Shown here: positions 1 through 9,067 of the stretch, piece after piece
How the letters are laid out: each line of letters starts with the position of its first letter
Position numbering within the stretch: position 1 is the stretch's first letter
Source: Aliiroseovarius sp. PrR006
Lineage (GTDB): Bacteria > Pseudomonadota > Alphaproteobacteria > Rhodobacterales > Rhodobacteraceae
Assembly: GCF_010500215.1 (NCBI RefSeq)
Contig: NZ_JAAGOY010000007.1
Location: 558,001 to 622,000 of the forward strand
Reading direction: 5' to 3'
Length of the DNA stretch: 64,000 nt
Program-made: the position numbers and the translations under genes
The notes under the pieces: generated by a model
What the model saw: only the letters and a program-made list of their open reading frames with translations
Databases searched by the model: none
What the model was told of the DNA's origin: nothing

Positions 1-246
1 ACGAAACAGCATCAGCAAAGCAATTACGCCAATTGCCAAAAAGCCCGGGATCTCGCGCACGGTGTGCAGCCAGCCGATCTCGACCCCGGTGAAGTCCGCA
101 GCCTCGATCACGAAGTTGTTCAGAAGTGCCGACCAGGTGAAGAACGCAATCGGCATCCCCGCAGCCATCAGCATCAACAGGAAGATGGGGCGCCGCCAGA
201 ACGGCAGCGCGCGGGCATCATCAAGGGTCAGGGTCTGGTGTCTCAT
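1..246 (-). CDS. MFS transporter, N-terminal part (cut by window edge)
   Basis: The minus-strand frame opens with ATG at 246 and stays open through all 82 codons to the window edge. It begins with a short polar segment (MRHQTLTLDDARALPFWRR) followed by a strongly hydrophobic helix and a second one near residues 65-82, as in the first helices of a major facilitator protein. The loop between them, with WSALLNNFV and a TGVEIGW stretch, suits an MFS permease. Substrate cannot be told. It is divergent from the YeeE/YedE gene and shares a 133-bp promoter region with it. Confidence 0.6.
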   Translation of the reverse strand, partial: MRHQTLTLDDARALPFWRRPIFLLMLMAAGMPIAFFTWSALLNNFVIEAADFTGVEIGWLHTVREIPGFLAIGVIALLMLFR

Positions 247-290
247 CCGCCTGCCTTACGCCTGAAATCCGCGTTTTGCGAGCGCTAATC

Positions 291-304
291 GCATTCACAA
301 ATGC
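291..304. promoter_or_regulatory. Inverted repeat in the MFS / YeeE divergent promoter region
   Basis: A short perfect inverted repeat, GCATT-CACA-AATGC, lies between the two divergent start codons. It could be an operator for a regulator shared by both genes. A 5-bp arm is short and may be chance. Confidence 0.25.
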
Positions 305-379
305 AAATACGTTTCTGACATAGGTCAAGGTGGCGCGCGGTGATGTCGCTAAAACTGCGCCAACTTGAAGGAGCCCCCA

Positions 380-1447
380 ATGGACATCGTCCCCCTGATC
401 GACCGTATCGGAGAGAACCCGACCGCCGCCCTGTTCGGCCTGATCACTGGCATCGTCTTTGGCGTGTCAGCCCAGCGCTCGCGTTTTTGCTTGCGTGCCG
501 CTGCAGTCGAGTTCGCCCGCCGCATGATGGACAGCTCGGTCGCCGTGTGGCTTCTGACCTTCTCGACCGCGCTGGTCTGGGTGCAGGGCGCGAACCTTAT
601 GGGCCTGATGCGGACCGAGGACGCACGAATGATGGCCGTCACCGGCAGTTGGTCCGGCGCGATCATCGGCGGGCTTCTGTTTGGCGTCGGCATGGTGCTG
701 GCGCGTGGCTGTTCCGGGCGTCTTCTGGTCTTGGCCGCGACGGGCAACTTGCGATCCGTCGTCTCGGGCCTGATCTTCGCTGTTGTTGCGCAGATGAGCC
801 TGCACGGCTGGCTTGCCCCCACCCGCGACACCCTCGCCCGCCTGTGGATGACTGAAGGCGGCGTGAACGTAAACCTTCTGAACGTACTGGGATTGCCCGA
901 CTGGTCGGGGCTTGCACTAGGCCTGATGACCGCAGTTCTGGCCATCGTGATCGCCCGCAAAGCAGGCCTTGGCCCGCGTCGCCTGATCTTCGGCTCGGGT
1001 GTTGGCTTCGCCGTGGCCCTTGGCTGGGTGCTGACCTACCAACTGTCCCTCGCCGCGTTCGAGCCTGTGTCCGTGACCTCGGCCACCTTCTCGGGCCCGT
1101 CCGCCAACACACTAATGTTCTTCCTTGTCTCTAACCCGGTGCTGGAGTTCGACGTGGGCCTTGTCCCCGGCGTTGTCATCGGGGCCTTTGCGGCCAGCTG
1201 GCTAACCGGCGAGTTCAAGTTCCAAGGGTTCGAGGGCGAGGCCAACATGCGCCGCTCCATGACCGGTGCCGTCCTGATGGGCTTCGGTGCCATGCTGGCT
1301 GGCGGCTGCGCCATTGGCGCGGGCGTCACCGGAGGCTCCATCTTCGTCGGCACCGCATGGCTCGCTCTTCTGTGCATGTGGATTGGCGCGATGGTGACAG
1401 ATGCATTGGTAGATCAGCGCGGGGCCGTTGGGGTGGCGGCGGAGTAA
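380..1447 (+). CDS. YeeE/YedE family sulfur-compound transporter
   Basis: A 355-residue, almost wholly hydrophobic inner-membrane protein of the YeeE/YedE family, whose characterised member TsuA imports thiosulfate. Family hallmarks are visible: the N-terminal QRSRFC motif, ARGCSGRLL near residue 110, and the glycine/cysteine motif LAGGCAIGAGVTGGS near residue 310, whose cysteines line the substrate path in this family. I start it at ATG 380, which has a good AAGGAG ribosome site six bases upstream, rather than the TTG at 365. Thiosulfate or a related sulfur ion is the likely cargo by homology only. Confidence 0.85.
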   Translation: MDIVPLIDRIGENPTAALFGLITGIVFGVSAQRSRFCLRAAAVEFARRMMDSSVAVWLLTFSTALVWVQGANLMGLMRTEDARMMAVTGSWSGAIIGGLLFGVGMVLARGCSGRLLVLAATGNLRSVVSGLIFAVVAQMSLHGWLAPTRDTLARLWMTEGGVNVNLLNVLGLPDWSGLALGLMTAVLAIVIARKAGLGPRRLIFGSGVGFAVALGWVLTYQLSLAAFEPVSVTSATFSGPSANTLMFFLVSNPVLEFDVGLVPGVVIGAFAASWLTGEFKFQGFEGEANMRRSMTGAVLMGFGAMLAGGCAIGAGVTGGSIFVGTAWLALLCMWIGAMVTDALVDQRGAVGVAAE

Positions 1448-1514
1448 CAATCAAAGCACAGGTCGGCTGAGAGCCCAATCTGATCAAGGCTACAGGCTAA
1501 ACGAAGAGCTGTTT

Positions 1515-2075
1515 TCATTCCACGAGCGTACGTTCCATGAAGTAAACATAGGGCCGCCATTGGTCGGGGAAATGCTCAGGATGGGGGATGTCAGTGAATC
1601 CAGTGGCCTCGTACATCGCTTTGGCATGTGTCAGGAAGTTTGCGGATGAGAAGATCACTTTTTGATAACCATCTTGGATCATTTGCTCGAACATATGCTC
1701 TAAGAGACGGCGCCCAACTCCGTACCCGCGGCCATTCTCGGACACAAACATCCGGTTGAATTTGGCGACGCCAGCACGTGCTTCATTATACATAACGCAT
1801 CCAACGGGCTGATCCCCGAGCGACGCGAGCAGAATACCGCCACTGGGCCTTGCGTGAAGCGAAGGGAGATCATCAAGTATTGCTGCGAACCGCCCCGGGT
1901 CCATCGGGTTTCCTTCGGTTGGCCAGTCGGTCGGATAGTTCTTCCAATGCCAATCGAGCCACTGACGACATAGGTCGCGCGCTTGTTCATAATCGCTTTC
2001 ATCTGATGCAAGTCTGGTTGAAATTCTCATGGCTCCAGCTCGTTTACTGTCGATCCATTCGAATAGTGGGGGCAT
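1515..2075 (-). CDS. GNAT-family N-acetyltransferase
   Basis: A 186-residue acetyltransferase of the GNAT superfamily, acetyl-CoA dependent and cytoplasmic. The acetyl-CoA binding loop is seen as ENGRGYGVGRRLLEHM (the R/Q-x-x-G-x-G/A pattern), and the last conserved strand and helix contain AKAMYEATGF. The substrate is unknown. Two starts are possible: ATG 2075 and an internal ATG at 2030 (MRISTRLAS), the second fitting a typical GNAT N-terminus better. Neither has a well-spaced Shine-Dalgarno. It lies 84 bp behind priA on the same strand, with a possible promoter of its own. Confidence 0.8.
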   Translation of the reverse strand: MPPLFEWIDSKRAGAMRISTRLASDESDYEQARDLCRQWLDWHWKNYPTDWPTEGNPMDPGRFAAILDDLPSLHARPSGGILLASLGDQPVGCVMYNEARAGVAKFNRMFVSENGRGYGVGRRLLEHMFEQMIQDGYQKVIFSSANFLTHAKAMYEATGFTDIPHPEHFPDQWRPYVYFMERTLVE

Positions 2076-2113
2076 ATCTCCACAAGGTCAAACTCACTCG
2101 TTTGAGATCATTT

Positions 2114-2143
2114 ATTATATTTCAGGGTGGACGGATTTGTCCC
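2114..2143 (-). promoter_or_regulatory. Possible promoter of the GNAT gene
   Basis: On the minus strand a perfect TATAAT (2119-2114) is preceded at 18 bp by GGGACA (2143-2138), a 4/6 match to the -35 consensus, inside an AT-rich patch between priA and the acetyltransferase gene. Confidence 0.35.
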
Positions 2144-2159
2144 ACATACCCGCCACCCC

Positions 2160-4355
2160 TCAATAAAAACTCTGCGGATCGATATCCACCGACACCCGCA
2201 TATCCCCCTTGATAGGGAACTGCGCAAGCCAGCGTTTCAAGGCGGCTTGGATGGGGGCGGTTTTCTCGGCCTTCACCAGCAGGCGCACGCGGTGGCGGCC
2301 CCTCACACGAGCAATCGGGGCGGGGGCGGGGCCGAAAAGTTGTGCGCCGATTTGGGTGAGCGGCTCGGGCCGTCGGGCCATTTCCGCGCCCAGATCAAAC
2401 ACCGCTTGGATGTCGGGAGAGGACAGGACGATCCCCGCCAGACGCCCATAGGGCGGCACGCCCGCAGCTTGGCGCTCGCCCGCTTCGGCTTTCCAGAATT
2501 GCTCTTCCTTGCCCGCCAAGATCGCGCGGATCACCGGGTGTTCGGGCTGGAAGGTTTGCAACAGAGCCACGCCCGGCGTTTCCGCCCGCCCTGCCCGGCC
2601 AGCCACTTGCCGGATCAGCTGGAAGGTACGTTCCGCCGCGCGCAGGTCCGAGCCTTGCAGGCCCAGATCCGCGTCGATCACACCCACCAAGGTCAGCTTT
2701 GGGAAGTTATGCCCCTTGGCGACCAGCTGCGTGCCGATGATGATGTCCGCCCCGCCCTCGGCGATCAATTCGATCTGTTCTTTCAAGGCACGCGCCGACC
2801 CGAACAGGTCGGATGACAAAACCGCGATCCGCGCGTCGGGGAAGGCGGCGGTCACCTCCTCGGCCAGTCGTTCAACGCCCGGACCAACCGGGGCCAATTT
2901 GCCCTCGACCTCGCATTCCGGGCAGGCATCCGGCATCGGTTTCGTCTCGCCGCATTGATGGCAGACAAGGCGTCGTTGGAAGCGGTGCTCGACCATCCGC
3001 GCGTCGCAATGGTCACAGCCGATCTGGTGCCCGCAGGCGCGGCAGATGGTGACGGGCGCATAGCCGCGGCGGTTGATGAACAGAAGCGATTGCTCGCCCC
3101 GCGCGATGCGCAACCGCACGGCGGCCTTCAACGTGGGCGAGATCCAGCTTTGCGCGGGCAGGTCTTCTTGCCGCATGTCGATGGCGCGCATTTCGGGCAT
3201 GACAGCGGGACCATAGCGGCTGGTGAGTTCAATCCGCTTGTACTTCCCCGCCTCGCAATTGGCCCATGTTTCCAAGGACGGCGTGGCCGAGGCCAGCACA
3301 ACCTGCGCGTCGCAAATGGATGCCCGCATCACCGCCATGTCGCGGGCGGAATAGAGCACTCCATCTTCCTGTTTGTAGGAACTGTCGTGCTCCTCATCCA
3401 CGATGATCAGGCCCAGATCGCGGAACGGCAGGTAAAGCGCTGATCGGGCTCCGACAACCAACTGCGCCTCGCCCTGCCCGACCATGCGCCAGCAACGGCG
3501 GCGCTCGGTCATGGTGACGCCGGAATGCCATTCGGCGGGGCGCGCGCCAAAGCGCTCTTCGACCCGTTTCAGGAATTCAGCGGTCAAGGCAATTTCGGGC
3601 AGCAGCACCAACGCCTGCCGTCCCTTGCGTAGACAGGCGGCGACGGCTTCCAGATAGACCTCGGTCTTGCCCGCGCCAGTGACGCCACGCAGAAGCGTGG
3701 TGCCATAGCGGCCAGAGCGCACGCCGTCGGTCAACTGCTTGGCGGCGGCGGCTTGGTCTTCGGTCAGTTCCTTGCTGGGCAAGCTTGGATCAAGCCGCGG
3801 ATAAGGCAGGTCACGCGGCGTATCTTCCTCGCGGATGGCTCCGAGCTTTACCAGACCTTTCACAACGGACCCGCTGACCCCCGCCAGATCGGCCAGCTCT
3901 TTCTGGGTGAACCCCACGCCGGGCTGGTCCATCAACACATCCATCACCTTGGCACGCGCGTCCGTCAGACGGTTGGGGCGATACCCAGACGCCTTCAGAA
4001 CCTTGCGCATCGAGGGCGGGTCAGACAGCCCCGGCGCACGGGTCGCCAGACGCAGCATTTGCGCCATCGGGGTCAGGGTGTAGTCACCTACGCGGGTCAG
4101 GAACTCGGCCATTTCGGATCGCATCGGCGCCACGTCCAGCACCCGGATCACCGCGCGCAGTTTGGACGCATCAAAGCCCCCCTCGCCCGGCCCCCAAACA
4201 ACCCCAAGCACCTTGCGCGGCCCAAGCGGGACCTCGACATAGTCGCCCTGCACGCAGCCGCCTTCAGGCGCGCGGTATGTCAGGATTCGGTCCAACGGCT
4301 GAGCCGTCAAAACGCCGACCCTTGCGCCTGCCGGAAACTGCTCGATGTCACTCAT
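2160..4355 (-). CDS. priA: Primosomal protein N' (replication restart helicase PriA)
   Basis: A 731-residue superfamily 2 DNA helicase that recognises stalled or repaired forks and loads the replicative helicase. Visible features are the N-terminal DNA-binding domain (VGVLTAQPLDRILTY), Walker A GVTGAGKTEVYLEA, the DEEH box in VDEEHDSSYKQ, and eight cysteines in the zinc-binding insertion (CRACGHQIGCDHC and CHQCG...CPECE). Motifs V and VI appear as GTQLVAKGHNFPKL and QVAGRAGRA. I use ATG 4355 (MSDIEQFPAG) rather than 4412 because family members begin close to this point. It is divergent from the aldolase gene. Confidence 0.95.
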   Translation of the reverse strand: MSDIEQFPAGARVGVLTAQPLDRILTYRAPEGGCVQGDYVEVPLGPRKVLGVVWGPGEGGFDASKLRAVIRVLDVAPMRSEMAEFLTRVGDYTLTPMAQMLRLATRAPGLSDPPSMRKVLKASGYRPNRLTDARAKVMDVLMDQPGVGFTQKELADLAGVSGSVVKGLVKLGAIREEDTPRDLPYPRLDPSLPSKELTEDQAAAAKQLTDGVRSGRYGTTLLRGVTGAGKTEVYLEAVAACLRKGRQALVLLPEIALTAEFLKRVEERFGARPAEWHSGVTMTERRRCWRMVGQGEAQLVVGARSALYLPFRDLGLIIVDEEHDSSYKQEDGVLYSARDMAVMRASICDAQVVLASATPSLETWANCEAGKYKRIELTSRYGPAVMPEMRAIDMRQEDLPAQSWISPTLKAAVRLRIARGEQSLLFINRRGYAPVTICRACGHQIGCDHCDARMVEHRFQRRLVCHQCGETKPMPDACPECEVEGKLAPVGPGVERLAEEVTAAFPDARIAVLSSDLFGSARALKEQIELIAEGGADIIIGTQLVAKGHNFPKLTLVGVIDADLGLQGSDLRAAERTFQLIRQVAGRAGRAETPGVALLQTFQPEHPVIRAILAGKEEQFWKAEAGERQAAGVPPYGRLAGIVLSSPDIQAVFDLGAEMARRPEPLTQIGAQLFGPAPAPIARVRGRHRVRLLVKAEKTAPIQAALKRWLAQFPIKGDMRVSVDIDPQSFY

Positions 4356-4456
4356 AAGGCCAGATTCCCCGTCATCAGGCACACCATAGGGGCTTTCTGC
4401 CCGCGCGCCCATGGGGTAAGAGAGCGCAAACGCAAACTTCCGCAGGATACGCGCAC

Positions 4457-5110
4457 ATGAAATTCTTTGCAGACACCGCCGACATCGACGCCATCAAGGA
4501 ACTGAACGACCTTGGCATGGTGGACGGTGTGACCACCAACCCCTCGATCATCAAAAAATCGGGCCGCGACATCATCGAAGTCACGAAAGAGATCTGTGAC
4601 ATCGTAGACGGCCCCGTCTCGGCTGAAGTCACCGCCGTCGACGCCGACACGATGATCGCTGAAGGCCGCAAGCTGGCCAAGATCGCCGACAACATCGCCG
4701 TAAAAGTTCCGCTGACCTGGGACGGGCTGAAAGCCTGTAAGACCCTGACTGACGAAGGCACCATGGTCAACGTGACCCTATGCTTCTCGGCCAACCAGGC
4801 GCTGCTTGCTGCCAAAGCCGGCGCGACCTTCATCTCGCCCTTCATCGGTCGTCTGGACGACATCAACCTAGATGGCATGGAGTTGATCGAAGATATCCGC
4901 ACCATCTATGACAACTACATGTTCGACACGCAGATCCTGGCCGCCTCGATCCGCAACGTGAACCACATGAAAGACGCCGCTTTGGTTGGCGCGGACGTTG
5001 CCACGGCTCCGCCTTCGGTCATTCAGGCAATGGCGAAGCACGTTCTGACCGACAATGGTCTGGACGCATTCTTGGCTGACATCAAAGCTGCTGACATCAA
5101 GATCCTGTAA
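4457..5110 (+). CDS. fsa: Transaldolase / fructose-6-phosphate aldolase-like
   Basis: A 217-residue class I aldolase of the small transaldolase (TalC/FSA) subfamily, a cytoplasmic TIM barrel. The N-terminus [10 protein letters not shown] and the GVTTNPSI motif are diagnostic, and the Schiff-base lysine is K83 in NIAVKVPLT. Whether it acts as transaldolase (pentose phosphate pathway) or as fructose-6-phosphate aldolase cannot be settled by eye. The gene stands alone, divergent from priA with 101 bp between the starts, and is followed by a strong terminator hairpin. Confidence 0.9.
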   Translation: MKFFADTADIDAIKELNDLGMVDGVTTNPSIIKKSGRDIIEVTKEICDIVDGPVSAEVTAVDADTMIAEGRKLAKIADNIAVKVPLTWDGLKACKTLTDEGTMVNVTLCFSANQALLAAKAGATFISPFIGRLDDINLDGMELIEDIRTIYDNYMFDTQILAASIRNVNHMKDAALVGADVATAPPSVIQAMAKHVLTDNGLDAFLADIKAADIKIL

Positions 5111-5138
5111 GCAGGTCTTGCTTAGAAGCATGTGACGA

Positions 5139-5158
5139 GGGGGCCACGGCCCCCTTTT
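5139..5158 (+). terminator. Rho-independent terminator behind the aldolase gene
   Basis: Stem GGGGGC / GCCCCC around CACG is followed by TTTT, 28 bp after the stop codon of the aldolase gene. Confidence 0.8.
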
Positions 5159-5245
5159 CTATTTTCAGGCCCATGTCCGTTTTTTGGACATTACCCGCCT
5201 GCTTGGTGTAGCATCTCGAAAACGACAAAAAACATCGAGGCGGCC

Positions 5246-5953
5246 ATGAGCAGTTCCCCGGCACTGGATGACGATCTACGCGCGCATCTGATTGCGCAGC
5301 CCGAGATTATTTTGAACGACCAAGACATCATGAATGCTTTGGTCACCGCGCATGAACGTCAGATGGGGACGAATATCGTCGATCTGCGCGGCGCGGCGAT
5401 GGACCGGCTGAGCAACCGGCTGGACAAGTTGGAAGACACGCATCGCTCGGTCGTGGCCGCAGCGTATGAAAACGTCTCGGGCGTGGCGCTGATCCACCGC
5501 GCCGTGCTGCGCATGCTGGACCCCACCGATTTTGCGGCTTTCATGAAGGATCTGGACGGCGAAGTCACCGAGACCCTGAAGATCGACTGCATCCGCCTTG
5601 TGCTGGAAACCGAACAGGACACCAAGGAGGCATCGCTTGATCGCCTCGGGTCTGTGATCTCGACACTCCCCGCCGGGTTCATCGACGAGTACCTTGGGCA
5701 AGCCGCTGGCCCGGACCGGCGCACCGTTTTCCTTCGACAGATGCACGAAAAAGACCCCGACATCTATGGCGACTGCGGCTTCTGGATCCGGTCCGAGGCC
5801 TGCATCGTTCTGGACCTTGGCGAAGGGCGTCTGCCCGGCATGCTGGTTCTGGGTGCCGAGGACCTGTCCCAATTCCGTCCCGGACAGGGCACGGACCTGC
5901 TGGAATTCTTCGGGGGCGTCTTTGAACGCGTAATGCGCCGCTGGCTGTCATGA
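5246..5953 (+). CDS. DUF484 family protein
   Basis: A 235-residue protein of the DUF484 family, a GAF-like fold of unknown role commonly encoded just upstream of xerC. The first part (AHLIAQPEIILNDQDIMNALV) is the typical family opening, followed by a helical stretch with DLRGAAMDRLSNRLDKLE and a GAF-like C-terminal half. ATG 5246 is chosen because ATCGAGG lies five bases upstream; the open frame continues to 5132 without signals. Its stop overlaps the xerC start by four bases (ATGA), so the two are translationally coupled. Confidence 0.85.
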   Translation: MSSSPALDDDLRAHLIAQPEIILNDQDIMNALVTAHERQMGTNIVDLRGAAMDRLSNRLDKLEDTHRSVVAAAYENVSGVALIHRAVLRMLDPTDFAAFMKDLDGEVTETLKIDCIRLVLETEQDTKEASLDRLGSVISTLPAGFIDEYLGQAAGPDRRTVFLRQMHEKDPDIYGDCGFWIRSEACIVLDLGEGRLPGMLVLGAEDLSQFRPGQGTDLLEFFGGVFERVMRRWLS

Positions 5954-6885
5954 GCCGCGAGGGATCTCTGAATATCCCACCCGGAACGCGGGACGCGCTG
6001 ACCCTATTCCTAGATCACAAACGCGCGCTGGATGCGGCGTCCGAGAACACGATCAAAGCCTATCAGGCCGACATCAGCGGATTTCTGGACTTCATGGCCA
6101 CGCATCTGGGCGGCGAAGCCGGGCGCGGCGCGCTGGCCCGTGTAACCATCAGCGATATGCGGGCATGGATGGCGTCCGAGCGTGCGCGCGGCATTGGCAC
6201 GCGCAGCTTAGCGCGGGCTCTGTCGGCGGTAAAAAGCTTCTACAGCTGGCTCAGCCAACAAGACGGATTTGACGCCACCGCCGTCCTGTCCACCCGCAGC
6301 CCGAAATTCGCAAAGAAACTTCCCCGCCCGCTGTCCCCAGACGCAGCGCAGGCCGTGCGGGACATCGCTCCGCTTCAATCACGCCATGACTGGGTCGGCG
6401 CGCGGGATCTAGCAGTAGTAACCCTTCTATACGGCTGCGGTCTGCGTATTTCTGAAGCGCTTGGCCTGACCGCCGCAGATGCTCCGCTGGGCGAGGTGCT
6501 GCGCATTCGCGGCAAAGGCAACAAGGAACGTCTGGTGCCCGTCCTACCCGCCGCCCGCGACGCGGTCGAAGCCTATCGCACCCTTTGCCCCCATCCCGAA
6601 GCCCCGGACCTGCCGCTGTTTCGCGGCGTGCGCGGCGGGGCGCTGGGGGCACGACAAGTGCAAAAAATGATGCAACAGGTACGGCTTCAATTGGGCCTGC
6701 CCGCCACCGCCACCCCCCACGCGCTTCGCCACAGCTTCGCCACGCATCTTCTGGCCTCGGGCGGAGATCTGCGGGCCATTCAAGAGCTTCTGGGCCACGC
6801 CAGCCTGTCGACCACGCAAGGCTATACGGCGCTGGATACCTCGAAGCTGGTGGAGGTCTATAACGCCGCCCATCCCCGCGCCTGA
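5950..6885 (+). CDS. xerC: Tyrosine recombinase XerC
   Basis: A 311-residue site-specific recombinase that with XerD resolves chromosome dimers at dif. The N-terminal SAM-like domain (residues ~10-100) is followed by the catalytic domain with the first Arg in YGCGLRISEALGL, the beta-hairpin Lys in GKGNKERLVPV, then HALRHSFATH, LGHASLSTTQGY and the Tyr nucleophile in that last motif. Length is normal for XerC. The start overlaps the DUF484 stop. The DUF484 linkage favours XerC over XerD. Confidence 0.92.
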   Translation: MSREGSLNIPPGTRDALTLFLDHKRALDAASENTIKAYQADISGFLDFMATHLGGEAGRGALARVTISDMRAWMASERARGIGTRSLARALSAVKSFYSWLSQQDGFDATAVLSTRSPKFAKKLPRPLSPDAAQAVRDIAPLQSRHDWVGARDLAVVTLLYGCGLRISEALGLTAADAPLGEVLRIRGKGNKERLVPVLPAARDAVEAYRTLCPHPEAPDLPLFRGVRGGALGARQVQKMMQQVRLQLGLPATATPHALRHSFATHLLASGGDLRAIQELLGHASLSTTQGYTALDTSKLVEVYNAAHPRA

Positions 6886-6949
6886 CACCACACAGACCCC
6901 TCACAGCTTTTCGCTTTCCACCAAAGCGGTTTTCCGGCACAAAGCGCGG

Positions 6950-7642
6950 ATGAACATTCAGACCAAAGCCCTGCTCGTCCATCTGTTGACCGCAACCGGA
7001 GCCGTTTTCGCCATGCTGGCGATGCTCGCTGCCGTAGACGAGCAATGGGGGCTGATGTTCCTGTGGCTGGTGGTCGCCTTCATCGTCGACGGCATCGACG
7101 GACCGCTGGCGCGCCGCTATGAGGTCAAGGTCAATGCGCCGCAATATGACGGCGTGCTGATGGACCTGATCATCGACTATCTGACCTATGTGTTCATCCC
7201 GGCCTATGCACTGTTCAAATCGGGTCTGATGCCCGGCTGGACCGGTTGGTTCGCGATCATCGTGATCACTTTCGCCAGCGTTGTTTACTTCGCGGACACG
7301 CGGATGAAGACCAAGGACAACAGCTTCTCGGGCTTCCCCGGCTGCTGGAACATGGTCATCTTGGTGCTGTTCGCGACCGAACCGAATTTCTGGGTCATGA
7401 CCGCGCTGGTGACCGCAATTGCGATCGCCATGTTCCTGCCCCTGAAGTTCATCCACCCCGTGCGCACCGAGCGCTGGCGCCCGGTCAGCCTACCGATGGC
7501 CCTGGCGTGGACGGGATTTGCAGGCTGGGCCGCGTGGGTCGATTTCCACCCGGAAAGCTGGGCGCATTGGGGGCTGGTCGTTACGTCGATCTACCTGCTG
7601 GGCGCCGGGATCGCGCAGCAGATCATTCCTCAGAAAAGCTAA
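6950..7642 (+). CDS. pcs: Phosphatidylcholine synthase
   Basis: A 230-residue integral membrane enzyme that condenses CDP-diacylglycerol with choline to phosphatidylcholine in one step, a route typical of alphaproteobacteria. The modified CDP-alcohol phosphotransferase motif of Pcs is present: DGPLAR, twelve residues, then G-x3-D-x3-D (GVLMDLIID). About eight hydrophobic helices follow the motif. It converges on moaE with a 36-bp gap and stands alone behind xerC (64 bp). Confidence 0.9.
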   Translation: MNIQTKALLVHLLTATGAVFAMLAMLAAVDEQWGLMFLWLVVAFIVDGIDGPLARRYEVKVNAPQYDGVLMDLIIDYLTYVFIPAYALFKSGLMPGWTGWFAIIVITFASVVYFADTRMKTKDNSFSGFPGCWNMVILVLFATEPNFWVMTALVTAIAIAMFLPLKFIHPVRTERWRPVSLPMALAWTGFAGWAAWVDFHPESWAHWGLVVTSIYLLGAGIAQQIIPQKS

Positions 7643-7678
7643 GGTCCGATCAATACCCTGCCGGGCGCGAAACAGACT

Positions 7679-8128
7679 TCACTCTGCCCAGCGTTTCAAC
7701 GCTTCCTCGTCATTCACCTTGGCATCCACCCAGTCGGTGCTGCCATCCTTGGTGAACTCTTTCTTCCAGAACGGCGCCCGGGACTTCAGATAGTCCATCA
7801 GGAACTCTGCCGCTTCAAACGCCGCCACACGGTGGGCCGAGGCCGTGACCACCATCATGATCTGATCCCCGGGCCGCAGCGGGCCGTGGCGGTGGATCAC
7901 CAGACAATCAGCCAAGGACCAACGACGCGTGGCTTCCTCCACGATGGATGTAATCGCCTTCTCGGTCATGCCGGGATAGTGCTCGATCTCCATCCGGTCG
8001 AGCGCGCCAGCCTCGTCCCGAACGATGCCGGTGAAGCTGACAACCGCACCCAGATCACTGCGCCCTTGGGCAAATCCCGAAAGCTCTGCCCCTTGATCGA
8101 AACTGTCGGTTTGAACGCGAACCGTCAT
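7679..8128 (-). CDS. moaE: Molybdopterin synthase catalytic subunit
   Basis: A 149-residue large subunit of molybdopterin synthase (EC 2.8.1.12), which converts cyclic pyranopterin monophosphate to molybdopterin with sulfur delivered by MoaD thiocarboxylate. Family signatures are GAVVSFTGIVRD at the N-terminus, MEIEHYPGM, VIHRHGPL, and SRAPFWKKE with the catalytic lysines near residues 115-123. It follows moaD by one base and is the last gene of a uvrC-pgsA-moaD-moaE run. Confidence 0.95.
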   Translation of the reverse strand: MTVRVQTDSFDQGAELSGFAQGRSDLGAVVSFTGIVRDEAGALDRMEIEHYPGMTEKAITSIVEEATRRWSLADCLVIHRHGPLRPGDQIMMVVTASAHRVAAFEAAEFLMDYLKSRAPFWKKEFTKDGSTDWVDAKVNDEEALKRWAE

Positions 8129-8129
8129 A

Positions 8130-8378
8130 TCAACCCCCTGTCATGGGTGGGAAGAACGCGACCTCGCGCACGCCCTCTAACGACGCGTCGAAGTCTGTGA
8201 GCTCCTGATCCAACGCAACACGCAACGCCGAAAGGTCTTCAAACGCCGCTGCATAGCGCGGTTCGCGGGCGCGGAGCTCGTCGACCAGTTCAGACACCGT
8301 CGCGGCCGAGGTCTCGACCCGCTCGCGCGGCTCTCCGATCCGTTCGCGGACCCAAGCGAAATACATCACGTCGATCAT
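8130..8378 (-). CDS. moaD: Molybdopterin synthase sulfur carrier subunit
   Basis: An 82-residue ubiquitin-fold sulfur carrier ending in the obligatory Gly-Gly (FFPPMTGG), which is thiocarboxylated to give the sulfur for molybdopterin. The start MIDVMYFAWVRERIGEPRE is the typical MoaD first strand and helix. Its ATG overlaps the pgsA stop by four bases and moaE begins one base after its stop, so the genes are very likely co-translated. Confidence 0.95.
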   Translation of the reverse strand: MIDVMYFAWVRERIGEPRERVETSAATVSELVDELRAREPRYAAAFEDLSALRVALDQELTDFDASLEGVREVAFFPPMTGG

Positions 8379-9049
8379 GCGTCATCCTCTTTCAAATGGG
8401 GTAGCGCTTTGCGGAAATAATCCCAGCCGGTAATTACGGTCAGAAGACCGGCCAGCCACAGCAGGAACAACCCAACACGCCCCGACCAGATCATCCCGTG
8501 ATAATAGCCGCGCAGACCGTTAACGTCCTCGACCTCGCCCAGCATGATCTGATCGAACATCGCCTGATCCATGCCAAACGAGCCCATCACCAGATGATGC
8601 TCGAAGATACCACGAGAGAACAGAATCGCGATCGCAACCATCTGCGCGGTGGTTTTCCACTTGGCCAGCTTGGTCACCTTCAGCGTACCCGCCGTGTCGC
8701 CCAAAAACTCGCGCAGGCCCGAAACGAAGACTTCGCGGAACAGGATCACCGTGGCGGGCAGCACCAGCCACGGGGTCCAATAGACATCCGAATAGCCCAC
8801 GATCACCATCAGCGCGATCACAACCATCGCCTTGTCGGCAATGGGATCCAGCATCGCGCCCAATTTGCTTTCCTGCTTCCACTTGCGCGCCAAATAGCCA
8901 TCCAGCCAATCGGTCGCCGCAGCCGACAGGAACAAGATCAGCGCCAGCCAATCCGCCAGAGGGCGTGCGAAATACAGGAACATGATCGCCACAGCCGGGG
9001 CTGCAATCAGCCGCGACAATGTCAGGATATTAGGCAAGGTCCATTTCAT
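8375..9049 (-). CDS. pgsA: CDP-diacylglycerol-glycerol-3-phosphate 3-phosphatidyltransferase
   Basis: A 224-residue inner-membrane enzyme making phosphatidylglycerophosphate, the committed step to phosphatidylglycerol and cardiolipin. The CDP-alcohol phosphotransferase signature DWLDGYLARKW...GAMLDPIADK is complete, preceded by the PNILTLSRL opening of PgsA. It is about 30-40 residues longer than E. coli PgsA; the extra part is a loop around residues 155-180 (HHLVMGSFGMDQAMFDQIM). It lies 18 bp behind uvrC, an order (uvrC-pgsA) found in many proteobacteria. Confidence 0.93.
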   Translation of the reverse strand: MKWTLPNILTLSRLIAAPAVAIMFLYFARPLADWLALILFLSAAATDWLDGYLARKWKQESKLGAMLDPIADKAMVVIALMVIVGYSDVYWTPWLVLPATVILFREVFVSGLREFLGDTAGTLKVTKLAKWKTTAQMVAIAILFSRGIFEHHLVMGSFGMDQAMFDQIMLGEVEDVNGLRGYYHGMIWSGRVGLFLLWLAGLLTVITGWDYFRKALPHLKEDDA

Positions 9050-9067
9050 AAGGTTTTCAATACCGTG